In this document: piece after piece, positions 1 through 17,325 of the stretch
Position numbering within the stretch: position 1 is the first letter of the stretch
Layout of the letters: every line of letters starts with the position of its first letter
Source: JAHJQZ01 sp963676075
Lineage (GTDB): Bacteria > Pseudomonadota > Alphaproteobacteria > Rhizobiales > Devosiaceae
Length of the DNA stretch: 64,000 nucleotides
Direction of reading: 5' to 3'
Assembly (NCBI GenBank): GCA_963676075.2
Contig: CAXXNZ010000028.1
Span: 62,001-126,000 of the forward strand
Notes under the pieces: generated by a model
Database searches by the model: none
What the model saw: the letters and a program-made list of their open reading frames with translations, nothing else
Told to the model about the DNA's origin: nothing
Translations under genes and position numbers: made by a program

Positions 1-34
1 GCACGAATACTGGCTCTTGCCGGCGCCGAAAACG

Positions 35-724
35 CTAGAGCTGCACCTGTTCGGGCACCACGAAGATGGCGAAGCCATCGTGGCCCTTGGACCCAACGGT
101 CTGCAACACGGAAGCCGCCGTCGGGTTGATGTCGGAGATGTATTCCAAAACGGCGCGCGACCCCACCGTACTCGGATCGGTCGAATGCTCATCGACGATT
201 CGGCCTTCGCGCACGACATTGTCGATAACGACGACGCCGCCGGGTCGCGTCAGCTTGAGCGCCCATTTGGCGTAAACGGTATTGTTGATCTTGTCGGCGT
301 CGATGAACACGAAGTCGAACTTCGGGCGCAGTTCCTGGTAGAGCGTCGGCAGGACATCGGAGGCTGCGCCGACGCGCACCTCGACATGCTCTGACAGCCC
401 TGCCCGCGCGATGTTTTCCTGTGCGACCCGGGCATGGTCGGAATCGTATTCGATCGTCACCACCTCACCTTCCGGCCCGGCAGCGCGCGCCAGATGGATG
501 GTCGAATAGCCGGCCAGCGTACCGATCTCGAGGATGTAGCGGGCCTTGATCATCTGCACCAGCGTGGCAAGGAACCGTCCTTGCGACGATGAGACGCCGT
601 GCGGCGGCAGTCCTTCCCGGTCGGCAACAAAAAGCGCTTCGACAAGGTCGGGATCGTCTTCTCCGAGAACCTTTTCGATATAGGCGTCAACGTCGCTCCA
701 CAGATCTTCAAGCCTGTCGCTCAC
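35..724 (-). CDS. SAM-dependent O-methyltransferase (Methyltransf_3 type)
   Basis: A 229-residue class I methyltransferase resembling catechol/caffeoyl-CoA O-methyltransferases. The glycine-rich SAM-binding motif LEIGTLAGYST lies at residues 65-75 and FVFIDADK, whose acidic residues bind a divalent metal in this family, at 138-145. I place the start at the GTG at 724 because AAGGGAAG lies just upstream; the open frame runs to 796 but the extra residues have no ribosome-binding site and look non-coding. It is probably cytosolic and methylates a small phenolic or similar hydroxyl. The substrate cannot be read from sequence. It is a single gene with no operon partner in the window. Confidence 0.85.
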   Translation of the reverse strand: MSDRLEDLWSDVDAYIEKVLGEDDPDLVEALFVADREGLPPHGVSSSQGRFLATLVQMIKARYILEIGTLAGYSTIHLARAAGPEGEVVTIEYDSDHARVAQENIARAGLSEHVEVRVGAASDVLPTLYQELRPKFDFVFIDADKINNTVYAKWALKLTRPGGVVVIDNVVREGRIVDEHSTDPSTVGSRAVLEYISDINPTAASVLQTVGSKGHDGFAIFVVPEQVQL

Positions 725-896
725 CGTACTTCCCTTTCCAGAATATGATGCCTTTTCGCCGCGTGCCCGAAAGTCGCGTAAGGCTCCGAACTTCACGGAG
801 TCCGGTTTGGCACAAGCATAATCCTGTAAAGTGATGGCGCAAAGTCTACGTATCGCCGCGGCACGATGTTCCGACTCGCAACCGAAAGCCGGACAC

Positions 897-920
897 GAAA
901 AAGGGGGCCGAAGCCCCCTT
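897..920 (-). terminator. Rho-independent terminator of the phytase-like gene
   Basis: A perfect 8-bp stem (AAGGGGGC/GCCCCCTT) with a CGAA loop (TTCG on the minus strand) is followed on the minus strand by a short T-run. It lies about 30 bases past the stop codon of the phytase-like gene. Confidence 0.8.
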
Positions 921-950
921 CCCCATCCCTAGAAACGCTAAGGTCGAAGG

Positions 951-2051
951 TTATTCTGCGTCCTGATAGGTAAAGACGACGAACTGGGTGAACTGACCAT
1001 CGGGATTGAAATTGTCGTCCGAGGCGATGACGAAGGTCTTCTTGCCGTCGATCTCCGGACCCCAGGTGAAATCCTCGATATTGTCGATGTCCAACCCGTA
1101 ATCGCCCTCGGATAGGCTGAACCACAATGCCTTGTCGGCTGGCGTGACGTCCATGCCCTTGATGCTGGCGGCGCCGGCAATGTCGCTGGCGCCGGCGATC
1201 GAGCCGATGAAAATGCGGATACCGTTGCCGACACCGCTAGCAAAAGTGCGCTCAACAGCGACGAAATCGCCATTGGGCATCATGTCGAATTCGGACATGC
1301 CGTTGTCATTCCATGCGGGTTCCCCCTTTGCCGCAAACCCGATCGATTCGACGGGGTAGACATACTCGGCAACGGGAGCGCCCGAGGCAATGTCGAGCGC
1401 CAGAATGCGCGACGGGCTTCCGGCTTCGAGCGTCGCCCTGTCGCCGTCCTGGGCCAGAGCGTTCTCAGTGCCGGCATAAAGGGTGTTGCCGTCCACAGAC
1501 AGCATCAGGTCCTCGAAGGCGAGATTGTTGTAGACCCCCCGGGTGCCGTCGGCGTTGGGCAGGTAGGCTTCGGGCAAGACAAAGCTGCGCAGCGCCTTGC
1601 CTTCGAGATTGGCTTCGTAGATAGCCGGGATGCCGTTAGGGTCGCGTTCGCTCGACCAGAACAGCGTTTTGCCATCGGACGAAAGACGGATCGATTCCGG
1701 ATCGGCGCCCTTCTCGGCAAAGGTTTTGCCTTCGGTGTCGGTAAGCAGATGCGTGGCGACGATGTCGAGGCCATGCACGCCCTCGGCATCGATCTTCAGC
1801 TTGAGCAAATAGAAGCGGGCCGGACCGTTCTGGGACCGGTCGTCCGAGATGGCGTAGAAAACGTCATTTTCCGCATCGTAATCGAGACCGGAGATGCCGC
1901 CGAACAGATTGCCGTCAAGCCGGAGGCCAGCGGGCAGGACGAACTCTCCGAGCAGTTCAGGTGTGGAATAGGGCACGGTCGGCGCGGCCTGGACGGAGGC
2001 CGAAAGGGCAAGTGCGAGCGGAGCGGCAAGTCCGAGAAGCGAAGGGCGCAT
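951..2051 (-). CDS. Secreted esterase-like protein of the phytase-like family
   Basis: The 366-residue product starts at ATG 2051 behind AGAGGA and opens with a clear signal peptide (MRPSLLGLAAPLALALSASV, cleavage near AQAA). The mature part shows the pattern of the phytase-like esterase domain (Pfam PF13449): GISGLDYDAENDVFYAISDD near the N-terminus and repeated beta-propeller-like blades with acidic loops such as YDAEND and EFDMMPNGDF. It should act in the periplasm or outside the cell, perhaps on phosphoesters. Activity for this family is poorly established, so function is family-level only. It sits downstream of rpoC on the same strand but behind a terminator. Confidence 0.8.
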   Translation of the reverse strand: MRPSLLGLAAPLALALSASVQAAPTVPYSTPELLGEFVLPAGLRLDGNLFGGISGLDYDAENDVFYAISDDRSQNGPARFYLLKLKIDAEGVHGLDIVATHLLTDTEGKTFAEKGADPESIRLSSDGKTLFWSSERDPNGIPAIYEANLEGKALRSFVLPEAYLPNADGTRGVYNNLAFEDLMLSVDGNTLYAGTENALAQDGDRATLEAGSPSRILALDIASGAPVAEYVYPVESIGFAAKGEPAWNDNGMSEFDMMPNGDFVAVERTFASGVGNGIRIFIGSIAGASDIAGAASIKGMDVTPADKALWFSLSEGDYGLDIDNIEDFTWGPEIDGKKTFVIASDDNFNPDGQFTQFVVFTYQDAE

Positions 2052-2130
2052 GGAAGTCCTCTTGACGTCGTGAAGCAAGCGGCGAACTTCCACTCCGGAT
2101 GCTACGTAGCGATGACGTACGCATGACTGA

Positions 2131-2160
2131 AAAATGAAAGGGGGAGCCAATGGCTCCCCC
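2131..2160 (-). terminator. Terminator after rpoC
   Basis: A 9-bp GC-rich stem (GGGGGAGCC/GGCTCCCCC) with a 3-base loop is followed on the minus strand by TTTCATTTT. It lies 33 bases past the rpoC stop and should end the ribosomal protein/RNA polymerase transcript. Confidence 0.8.
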
Positions 2161-2192
2161 TCGTCACTTGGTCGCGGTTTGCAAATACCGCC

Positions 2193-6419
<4,227 letters not shown>

Positions 6420-6497
6420 CCGGTGTCTCCTAAGGCCGGAAGGGGCGGAAACCGCCACCGTCCGGCTGTGTGAGAAAAAAGGTACGGGCGGCGGGGA

Positions 6498-10650
<4,153 letters not shown>

Positions 10651-10958
10651 AAAAGCTCCTCGGATATCAATGTCGGGAAAGCAATTGTCCAAAAAACCGA
10701 CCATCAGCCGTCGGTGCTTGGGACAGGTGCCCATTCCTGCTGGTTTTTCGAATCCCGGTTTGGCGTCGAATCGCCAAGCTGGGTTCGATTCATGTTTGAC
10801 GTCAAGACGATAACAAAACCTTGTTCTGTTCCCGTCCTGGGTCCACCGCTGTTTTCCGGCCTGGTCCTATCGTATTCCGGACTGGCCGAACCTCCTGCGG
10901 CAAGAGGCAAAGACGGGCGGCGGCGCGAACGCCACCGCCCGGATCGGTATCAATCGAA
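10651..10958 (-). promoter_or_regulatory. rplL-rpoB intergenic region with attenuator-like hairpin
   Basis: This 308-base gap separates rplL from rpoB. Just after the rplL stop there is an 11-pair stem at 10915-10940 (GGGCGGTGGCG with a TTCG loop on the minus strand, one G-T pair), followed by GTCTTTG. By analogy with the E. coli rplL-rpoB attenuator it may lower transcription into rpoBC. The rest shows no gene that I can support. Confidence 0.5.
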
Positions 10959-11333
10959 CTACTTGAGTTCGACCTTGGCGCCGGCGGCTTCGAGCTTGGT
11001 CTTGAGCTCTTCGGCTTCTGCCTTGGTGACGCCTTCCTTGATCGCCTTCGGGGCGCTTTCGACAAGCGCCTTGGACTCGGCAAGGCCGAGACCGGTGATC
11101 GCGCGGACTTCCTTGATCACGTTGAGCTTCTGGGCACCGATGTCGGCGAGGACGACGTCGAATTCGGTCTTTTCCTCGGCGGCTTCAGCCGGAGCAGCGC
11201 CAGCAGCGGCGGCAACCGCGACCGGAGCAGCGGCGGACACGCCCCACTTCTCTTCCAGCATCTTCGACAGCTCGGAAGCTTCGAGGACGGTCAGAGCCGA
11301 CAGATCGTCAACGAGTTTAGCAAGATCAGCCAT
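10959..11333 (-). CDS. rplL: 50S ribosomal protein L7/L12
   Basis: 124 residues. It has the standard three-part plan: N-terminal dimerisation segment (LAKLVDDLSALTVLEASELS), an Ala/Pro/Glu-rich hinge (about residues 35-55), and the C-terminal factor-binding domain with the hallmark FDVVL, KLNVIKEVR and LGLAESKALVE. It forms the ribosomal stalk with L10 and recruits translation GTPases. It lies 57 bases downstream of rplJ in the usual order. Confidence 0.98.
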   Translation of the reverse strand: MADLAKLVDDLSALTVLEASELSKMLEEKWGVSAAAPVAVAAAAGAAPAEAAEEKTEFDVVLADIGAQKLNVIKEVRAITGLGLAESKALVESAPKAIKEGVTKAEAEELKTKLEAAGAKVELK

Positions 11334-11390
11334 TTGAGTTCTACCTTCAGTTCTGAGTTCGGTTCGATATGTGAAAAGGGCCGCGTAGCC

Positions 11391-11909
11391 TTACGCCGCT
11401 TCACCCTTGTCCGAGTATGCGGAAATGACCCGGGCGACCTGGCCGCCAGGAGCCTGCAGGATGGCTGCGATATTGGTCGCGGGCTGTTTGACCAGACCGG
11501 CGAGCTTGGCGCGCAGTTCATCGAGCGAGGGCAGTTCCGCCAGCGCCTTGATGCCGTCGGCATCGAGTTCGGTCTGACCCATGGCGCCGCCGAGAATGAC
11601 AAGCTTCTTGTTCTTGTCGGCGAACTTCACCGCGATTTTCGGTGCGGTGATGGGGTCTTCCGAATAGGCGACAAGCGTCGGGCCGGTGAACAGGCCCGAG
11701 ATGTCCGCATTATCGGTTTGCTTAAGAGCGAGCTTGGCAAGGCGGTTTTTTGCGACCCGAACCTGTGCGCCGGACTGCTTCATCTGCACGCGCAGACCTT
11801 CCATCTCGGCGACGGTGAGACCGGTATACTGAGCGACCACGATCGCGCCCGAGGCCGAAAAGGCTTCGGTAAGCGATGAGACCAGCTCGGCTTTTTCCGC
11901 TCTATCCAC
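11391..11909 (-). CDS. rplJ: 50S ribosomal protein L10
   Basis: 172 residues. I use the GTG at 11909, giving an N-terminus VDRAEKAELVSSL typical of alphaproteobacterial L10, with GGAGAG upstream; the longer open frame to 11930 adds only MQMWREA. It is the stalk base protein that carries the L7/L12 dimers. L10, or the L10-L12 complex, usually represses its own mRNA by binding the leader, and a long leader is present here. Confidence 0.96.
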   Translation of the reverse strand: MDRAEKAELVSSLTEAFSASGAIVVAQYTGLTVAEMEGLRVQMKQSGAQVRVAKNRLAKLALKQTDNADISGLFTGPTLVAYSEDPITAPKIAVKFADKNKKLVILGGAMGQTELDADGIKALAELPSLDELRAKLAGLVKQPATNIAAILQAPGGQVARVISAYSDKGEAA

Positions 11910-12257
11910 TGCTTCTCTCCACATTTGCACCTGGCCGTTGTGGCCGGATGCGTACCAATTGCCGGTTCGTTTGCCGGGTAAACGGCGACAGGACCGACGG
12001 TTCAGTGCCTGTCAACCGGCTCCCGAAGCCCTCACGGGCCGTTGGCAACTGGTTCGGATCGAACCGAAACACATCGACCGGCTGTGCCGGCCGTGAATTT
12101 CGATTGTCACCCCGTCTATTGCAGGCTCTTCACGAATTAAGAGCGGGCCTAGGCCCCTCGCCTGCAGTCTCGGACAGGTCTTTCCCTCAAGGCCGGAGCC
12201 CGTCGGGTCTACCGGAGGGCCCGAAGGCCATCCGGAATTCTTGTTAGTCGATCGCGT
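11910..12257 (-). promoter_or_regulatory. rplJ leader region (candidate L10 autoregulatory leader)
   Basis: A 348-base untranslated gap lies between rplA and rplJ. On the minus strand it contains several GC-rich inverted repeats, including GGCC-TTC-GGGCC near 12220-12235. Position and length match the L10 leader that mediates feedback control of rplJL in many bacteria. No protein gene is visible. The exact fold was not computed. Confidence 0.5.
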
Positions 12258-12953
12258 CTAGTTCAGAACCGAAGACGGATCGACATGGACGCCCGGGCCC
12301 ATGGTCGAGGACACGGCGACCTTCTTGATGTAGGTGCCCTTGGCGCCCGTCGGCTTGGCCTTGTTGACCGCGTCGGCGAAGGCCTTGATGTTCTCGACCA
12401 GAGCATCTTCGGTGAACGATGCCTTGCCGACACCGGCGTGAAGAATGCCGGCCTTTTCGACACGGAACTCGACCGCGCCGCCCTTGGCAGCCTTGACAGC
12501 GCCGGCGACGTCCGGGGTCACAGTGCCGACCTTGGGGTTCGGCATCATGCCACGCGGGCCGAGGATCTTACCGAGACGACCAACCACCGGCATCATGTCC
12601 GGGGTGGCGATGCAGCGATCGAAATCGATCTTGCCTTCCATGATCTGGGCGGCAAGGTCGTCGGCGCCAACGATGTCGGCACCCGCCTCGCGGGCCTCGT
12701 CAGCCTTGGCGTCCTTGGCGAAGACGGCGACGCGAACGGTCTTGCCGGTGCCGTTGGGCAGGTTGACGACGCCGCGGACCATCTGGTCGGCGTGGCGCGG
12801 GTCAACGCCGAGGTTCATGGCGATTTCAACCGTCTCGTCAAACTTGGCGGTGGCACGCGACTTCACCATCGGCACGGCTTCAGCGATGCCATAGAGCTTC
12901 TTGCGGTCGATGCCTTCGAGGGCTGCCTTGGTGCGCTTTGCGATCTTGACCAT
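12258..12953 (-). CDS. rplA: 50S ribosomal protein L1
   Basis: 231 residues, standard length. Recognisable landmarks include the N-terminal KIAKRTKAALEGIDRKKLYG, the Rossmann-like middle domain, and the signature GRLGKILGPRGMMPNPKVGT near residues 125-145. It binds 23S rRNA at the L1 stalk and often represses the L11-L1 mRNA. Only three bases separate it from rplK, so the two are translationally linked. Confidence 0.98.
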   Translation of the reverse strand: MVKIAKRTKAALEGIDRKKLYGIAEAVPMVKSRATAKFDETVEIAMNLGVDPRHADQMVRGVVNLPNGTGKTVRVAVFAKDAKADEAREAGADIVGADDLAAQIMEGKIDFDRCIATPDMMPVVGRLGKILGPRGMMPNPKVGTVTPDVAGAVKAAKGGAVEFRVEKAGILHAGVGKASFTEDALVENIKAFADAVNKAKPTGAKGTYIKKVAVSSTMGPGVHVDPSSVLN

Positions 12954-12956
12954 CTA

Positions 12957-13385
12957 TCAGCCCTCCACCTGCACGCCCATCGAACGGGCGGAGCCGGCGA
13001 TCTGGGCCATGGCGGCTTCGACCGTATCGGCATTGAGGTCCTTCATCTTCTTTTCGGCGATCTCGCGCACCTGAGCCGTGCTCAGAACGCCGCCGCTTTC
13101 GTGGCCGGGCTTCTTGGAGCCGGACTGCACCTTGAGAGCCTGCTTGATGAAGAACGTCACCGGCGGCAGCTTCATCTCGAAGGTGAAGCTCTTGTCGGCA
13201 TAGGCAGTAATGACGGTCGGGATCGGCGTGTTCTTTTCCATCTCCTGCGTGGCGGCATTGAACGCCTTGCAGAATTCCATGATGTTCAGACCACGCTGAC
13301 CGAGCGCCGGGCCGATCGGCGGCGACGGCGTCGCGGCGCCCGCGGGCACCTGCAGCTTGATATAGCCAGCAATCTTTTTGGCCAT
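12957..13385 (-). CDS. rplK: 50S ribosomal protein L11
   Basis: 142 residues beginning MAKKIAGYIKLQVPAG at ATG 13385; a five-residue upstream extension in frame is not needed. The Pro-rich motif PSPPIGPALGQRG near residues 20-32, the thiostrepton-binding region of the family, is intact. The C-terminal rRNA-binding domain ends IAGSARSMGVQVEG. It heads the rplKA pair, 231 bases after nusG. Confidence 0.97.
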   Translation of the reverse strand: MAKKIAGYIKLQVPAGAATPSPPIGPALGQRGLNIMEFCKAFNAATQEMEKNTPIPTVITAYADKSFTFEMKLPPVTFFIKQALKVQSGSKKPGHESGGVLSTAQVREIAEKKMKDLNADTVEAAMAQIAGSARSMGVQVEG

Positions 13386-13616
13386 TGTCGTACCTTTCAA
13401 TTTGCCCCGAGGGGCGGTTCAAAGGGCGTGGTGCGAGGTTTGACCGGCGAAATGGCGCTCGCCGCCCTCTCCCACGCTGTCACGATCCCTGGGGATCGCT
13501 CGGCTCCGAAGAGCCAACCCGGTTGCCCGGGAATTCCATGCCCGGTTACCCGAGCGGTATTCAATGGTCGCGCTATCGAACCGAAAAACCGCTTCGCAGT
13601 TTTTCTGACAACGCGC

Positions 13617-14147
13617 CTAAACCTTCTCGACCTGGCCGTATTCCAGCTCGACCGGCGTCGGACGACCGAAGATGGACACTTCCACCTTGAGACGCGCACG
13701 CTCTTCGTCGACTTCCTGGACGAAGCCGTTGAACGAAGCGAACGGACCATCGGCAACGCGCACCTGCTCGCCCGCCTCGAACGTGACCGAGGGCTTGGGA
13801 TGCTCGACGCCTTCCTGCACCTGATGCAGGATCGACTGCGCTTCACTCTCGGAGATCGGCATCGGCTTGTTGTCGGAGCCAAGGAAGCCGGTAACCTTCG
13901 AGATGTTCTTGATCAGGTGGAACGTGTTGTCCGTCATGTCCATCTTGACGAGCACGTAGCCCGGGAAGAACCGACGTTCCGTATCCACCTTGCGACCGCG
14001 CCGGACCTCGACCACCTTTTCGGTCGGAACCAGCACGTCGTCGAAATGATCGCCAAGGCCGCCCTGGGCTGCCTTTTCGCGAATGGACTCGGCGACCTTG
14101 CGCTCGAAGTTCGAGTAGGTCTGCACGATGTACCAGCGCTTGGCCAT
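13617..14147 (-). CDS. nusG: Transcription termination/antitermination factor NusG
   Basis: 176 residues. It has the N-terminal NGN domain (KRWYIVQTYSNFERKVAESI; later RRFFPGYVLVKMDM) that binds the RNA polymerase clamp, and a C-terminal KOW domain (GEQVRVADGPFASFNGFVQE) that contacts Rho or ribosomal protein S10. It lies 33 bases downstream of secE in the canonical order. Confidence 0.98.
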   Translation of the reverse strand: MAKRWYIVQTYSNFERKVAESIREKAAQGGLGDHFDDVLVPTEKVVEVRRGRKVDTERRFFPGYVLVKMDMTDNTFHLIKNISKVTGFLGSDNKPMPISESEAQSILHQVQEGVEHPKPSVTFEAGEQVRVADGPFASFNGFVQEVDEERARLKVEVSIFGRPTPVELEYGQVEKV

Positions 14148-14180
14148 GTTCCGTCTATTCTCCCAAAAAGCGGTGCGACA

Positions 14181-14378
14181 CTAGAAACGGGCCGCCAGCA
14201 TGGCTGTCACGACCCAACCGATAACCTGATCGGCAAGAAGGAAAATCAGGCTGGCCAGAATGACCATGGCCAGAACCATGGCCGTCGAGATCAGCGTCTC
14301 GTTGCGCGTTGGCCAGACGACTTTGCTAACCTCCGCGCGGACCTGCTGCATAAACGTAAACGGGTTTGTGCGTGCCAT
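14181..14378 (-). CDS. secE: Preprotein translocase subunit SecE
   Basis: 65 residues, the short single-span SecE form common in alphaproteobacteria. The amphipathic surface helix contains VRAEVSKVVWPTRNETLIST, the family signature, followed by one transmembrane segment (AMVLAMVILASLIFLLADQV). It clamps SecY in the inner membrane. It is first in the secE-nusG-rpl-rpo series. Confidence 0.97.
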   Translation of the reverse strand: MARTNPFTFMQQVRAEVSKVVWPTRNETLISTAMVLAMVILASLIFLLADQVIGWVVTAMLAARF

Positions 14379-14839
14379 GGGTTCCGCCGTATAGAATCAG
14401 ATTGTGTGATTTGCCAAACGCAATCGCCGCGCGAGTCTCCCCGGCGGCTTGAACTTCGGTTTCTAGAGGCTGGTTGCGGCGAAAGCAAGGCCATTTTTCG
14501 TGTCGGTACCTACGTAAGGCATCCGTCCGTATGCGGCATTTCGGCTTTTGCACCCGATTGCCGGTGTCTTTGCGGCCGATCGGCACCTTCCCGGAACCCG
14601 CCACAGGCACTCTGGCGTCAAGCCAACGATCACCTCTGTACCGGTCGAGGTTATGCCGTTGCGGCCGATCGCCGTGCAGGAAATTGCTTCAGCGCATCCA
14701 ATCGGCGACTCGGCTGAAGGCCATTTCCGACGTGTTCAGCGCCTGCTCGCCGGAAAATCCCGAAAAAGTGCAGAAAACGCGTGTGCAAAGCCGTTTTACA
14801 CACGCGTTTTCCTAGGTGTTGAATCTGGGTTCAGCTGCT
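14379..14839 (-). promoter_or_regulatory. Upstream region of secE with a candidate promoter
   Basis: This 461-base gap carries no gene I can support. On the minus strand TTGCTT (14483-14488) and TAGAAA (14460-14465), separated by 17 bases, make a plausible sigma-70 promoter about 80 bases upstream of secE. The far end of the gap holds the hairpin listed separately. Confidence 0.35.
14774..14810 (-). terminator. Inverted repeat/terminator after the SH3-crystallin gene
   Basis: A perfect 12-bp inverted repeat (AAAACGCGTGTG and CACACGCGTTTT) with a 13-base loop. The arms end in four Ts in either direction, so it could stop transcription from both sides. It lies 30 bases past the SH3-crystallin stop codon. 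Confidence 0.7.
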
Positions 14840-15727
14840 TCAGCGGACCCGGATCGAGGAGATCTCGTCGTTGAGAAAGCGGCCGAGGGCCCGCTCATCG
14901 CGATGGGTGGTCCGGCAGAACCCTTTGAAATTGATGTCCTTGCACATGGTCACCGATGACGCATCGCCGATCAGCTTGACCGAGGAGATCCTGTCGTTCC
15001 ACCCGTGGGGAACCCGAGCCATACGACTGCCCGCATCGACGCAGAAGCTGTTGCCGGAGAAGTTGTTGTCAGCAAAAAAGCACGCCTGCGACCGGCGCTG
15101 GCGCGGGGGCTGATCGCCGACGGAAATGTCGAAATTCGGGCCATCCGGGCCGATTCCGAAGCTGAAACTGACGTTCGGATCGCCATCGTTGCCGGAAGAG
15201 CCGCCATTGCCACCGCCGCCGGTCCCGCGCGCGAGATAGCGGCTGCTGACCCAGCCGTCCGGTCCATTGTGATTGATATAGCACCAGCTGCCACGACACT
15301 GGTTGATGGTGACATTCTCGCCGGCGCGAAGCACGTCGACCTTGGAATGGCCGATCCCCGGAGCGGATCGAACGTTCACGGTGGCAGTTGCCCGTGCCGC
15401 GACGGGATACCCCGCGCTGTCGTTCGTTGCGCCGGAGTTGCCGCTGTTGCCATAACCGCCAGTGCCGTTGACGCGCCTAAGGTAGTTGTCGCTCACCCAA
15501 CCATCAGGCCCGCTGTGCTCGACATAGCACCAGCCGCTGCGGCACTCTTTGATATCGACGCTCTCGCCATTGTACAGGACATCGACTTTGGCGTTGCCGA
15601 CGCCCGGAGCCGTGCGGACATTGACGGCGGCGGTCGCTTCCGCATTGCTCCCGAACGCCGAACTGATGCCCAAACCGAACACGGCGGCAGCCGTCGCAGC
15701 GCCCACGATCACCTTGACTGAGTTCAT
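14840..15727 (-). CDS. Secreted protein with two bacterial SH3 domains and a beta/gamma-crystallin domain
   Basis: 295 residues from ATG 15727, with GGGAG at proper spacing; ATG 15733 is too close to it. After a signal peptide (about residues 1-27) come two near-duplicate bacterial SH3 domains, each with NVRxAPGxGxxKVDVL and GPDGWVSxxYL, joined by Gly/Ser/Asn-rich linkers. The C-terminal 75 residues form a beta/gamma-crystallin-like double Greek key, with CFFADNNFSGNSFCV and two N/D-N/D-x-x-S-S calcium motifs (NDRISS, NDEISS). Four or more paired cysteines fit an exported protein. It probably binds cell-wall or extracellular ligands; no enzymatic motif is seen. It lies between tRNA-Trp and secE, where unrelated genes are usually absent. 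Confidence 0.85.
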   Translation of the reverse strand: MNSVKVIVGAATAAAVFGLGISSAFGSNAEATAAVNVRTAPGVGNAKVDVLYNGESVDIKECRSGWCYVEHSGPDGWVSDNYLRRVNGTGGYGNSGNSGATNDSAGYPVAARATATVNVRSAPGIGHSKVDVLRAGENVTINQCRGSWCYINHNGPDGWVSSRYLARGTGGGGNGGSSGNDGDPNVSFSFGIGPDGPNFDISVGDQPPRQRRSQACFFADNNFSGNSFCVDAGSRMARVPHGWNDRISSVKLIGDASSVTMCKDINFKGFCRTTHRDERALGRFLNDEISSIRVR

Positions 15728-15978
15728 GTTCATCTCCCTTTGCCTTGCCAACCCAACGTCGCATCAGCCGTTGTGTTCCCTGGGAGTTCAAAACCTGCGT
15801 GCCTTTGATGGGCGCCACCGCCGCCCGCAAGGCCAAATTTCATGCTCATGGCAGGAGCAAGCGGGTCAGCAAAGCGTTCAGGCAGCGAAAACGCGAACCC
15901 CTTCGGAAGGGCAAGGTCGTTTTTTGGTGAAAGCGCCTGAGGCACATCGGCACAAATGCCGGAAAGCCTGAAGTGGCC

Positions 15979-16054
15979 TGGCAGGGGCAGCAGGACTTGA
16001 ACCCGCGACCCTCGGTTTTGGAGACCGATGCTCTACCAACTGAGCTATACCCCT
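15979..16054 (-). tRNA. tRNA-Trp (anticodon CCA)
   Basis: A 76-nt tRNA on the minus strand with encoded CCA. The acceptor stem is AGGGGTA/TGCCCCT, the anticodon loop is CTCCAAA with anticodon CCA, and the T arm is GCGGG-TTCAAGT-CCTGC. tRNA-Trp before secE is the usual arrangement in many proteobacteria. Confidence 0.95.
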
Positions 16055-16065
16055 AGGCCGGAAGT

Positions 16066-16095
16066 GGAGTTAGCTGATCGCGGCGCGGGTTGCAA
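16066..16095 (-). promoter_or_regulatory. Candidate promoter for tRNA-Trp
   Basis: On the minus strand TTGCAA (16090-16095) and CTAACT (16068-16073) are separated by 16 bases, placing a start site just upstream of the tRNA. This rests on sequence pattern only. Confidence 0.35.
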
Positions 16096-16268
16096 GCGTT
16101 GAAGACAACAGGATCTGTCACTTACGGCGATCCTGCGCGTTTTTTCACATCGGCGGCACAACTCGGCCATGCGGCAATAGTTCACCTTGAATGCCAAGCC
16201 GGCTCTGGCCAGAGCTTGAGCGGCGGCTGACCCATGTGCGATCGGCCCGGCCCTGCGAAGGAGACATC

Positions 16269-17252
16269 ATGGTCAAACAAGGCCAAATGCGGCGGCTCGC
16301 GGCTGTTCTATGGCTGGCGAGTATTGCCACAATAGCGGCCGGCTGGTTGCTCGGCATGCCGGTTCTGGTGAGCATCGGCACCATCGCCAGCCTGTTCTTC
16401 GTGCTTGTTCTGATGGCCATGCTCTGGCGCGAAGTGCCGGTGCTGTCCATGCCGACGGCCTTGACCGGGTTTCCCGGCTTTGGCGCTACAGTTGCGCTCA
16501 TCGCCGCCGCGATCCTCGTCATTTTTGTTGTTGGCGACACGCCCAGCCCCTGGATTGCACTGTCGCTGGTCCTCAGCCTTGTCGCTATCGGTTATGCAAT
16601 CGTCTGGCGTAGCCAGATCAATTTGCATCTCGTCATTCTCGCTTTAGTTGCAGGACTGGTCTGTGTCGGCCTTGGTGTCAATTGGGGCAATACAGGTCCG
16701 TGGCGCTTCGCCTATTATCTGTCCGTTGCGCTGGCAATCCTTGGCGGTGGCGTCATGGTGCGTCGCATCGATCTGACACCGGTCTATATGGCGCAAGGCA
16801 AATGGTTGGCAGCGCTGGTCGGCTTTGGAATCGGAGCGGTTCTCGCCTTGCCATCGTCCTTGCTCAACCTCGCCTCCGGCATCCAGAATGCCGACACCTG
16901 GGTCGACGAGATCTGGGAACCTCTGGTGGCACTGGTGCCGGGCATCGCCGAAGAATCGGTGGCCCGCCTCGTGCTGTTGACGTTGTGCGTGGTGCTGCTG
17001 CGCCGACGTCCCGGCGCCAGCAGTATGAAGGTTATCGTCGCCGCGCTTTTGATCTCGACCTTTGCCCATGCCCTCGCTCACCTGTCGATTTTCGAGGTCT
17101 TCTCGCCGGCGGGCGGCATGATGATCCTGGCCGGATTGCTGTTCGGCTTGCCGATGGGCCTCGTCTTCCTGCGTTTCGGCTTCGAAGCGGCGGTCGGCTA
17201 CCATTTCATGGTCGATTTCGTACGGTTCCTCGCAGCATATCTCTTGCTGTAG
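16269..17252 (+). CDS. CPBP-family intramembrane metalloprotease
   Basis: 327 residues from ATG 16269, preceded by GAAGGAGA. Strongly hydrophobic with about eight predicted membrane spans. The motif EESVAR (about residue 226) matches the EExxxR of CPBP/Abi proteases. It is followed by the His-rich FAHALAH segment and by HFMVD near the C-terminus, which would supply the other metal ligands. The family includes CAAX prenyl proteases and uncharacterised bacterial members, so the substrate is unknown. It sits alone, convergent with the citrate synthase gene at 17326. Confidence 0.8.
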   Translation: MVKQGQMRRLAAVLWLASIATIAAGWLLGMPVLVSIGTIASLFFVLVLMAMLWREVPVLSMPTALTGFPGFGATVALIAAAILVIFVVGDTPSPWIALSLVLSLVAIGYAIVWRSQINLHLVILALVAGLVCVGLGVNWGNTGPWRFAYYLSVALAILGGGVMVRRIDLTPVYMAQGKWLAALVGFGIGAVLALPSSLLNLASGIQNADTWVDEIWEPLVALVPGIAEESVARLVLLTLCVVLLRRRPGASSMKVIVAALLISTFAHALAHLSIFEVFSPAGGMMILAGLLFGLPMGLVFLRFGFEAAVGYHFMVDFVRFLAAYLLL

Positions 17253-17325
17253 AGGGCGGACGCTTGCAGGCGCCGAACACAATGGCGATCCGTATCCATC
17301 CCGCGCCAAGGTCGAAGATCATTTG

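Noticed and set aside
12285..14717. An 810-codon plus-strand open frame spanning rplA, rplK and nusG
   Set aside because: It crosses three real genes on the other strand and their spacers; no start signal and no domain.
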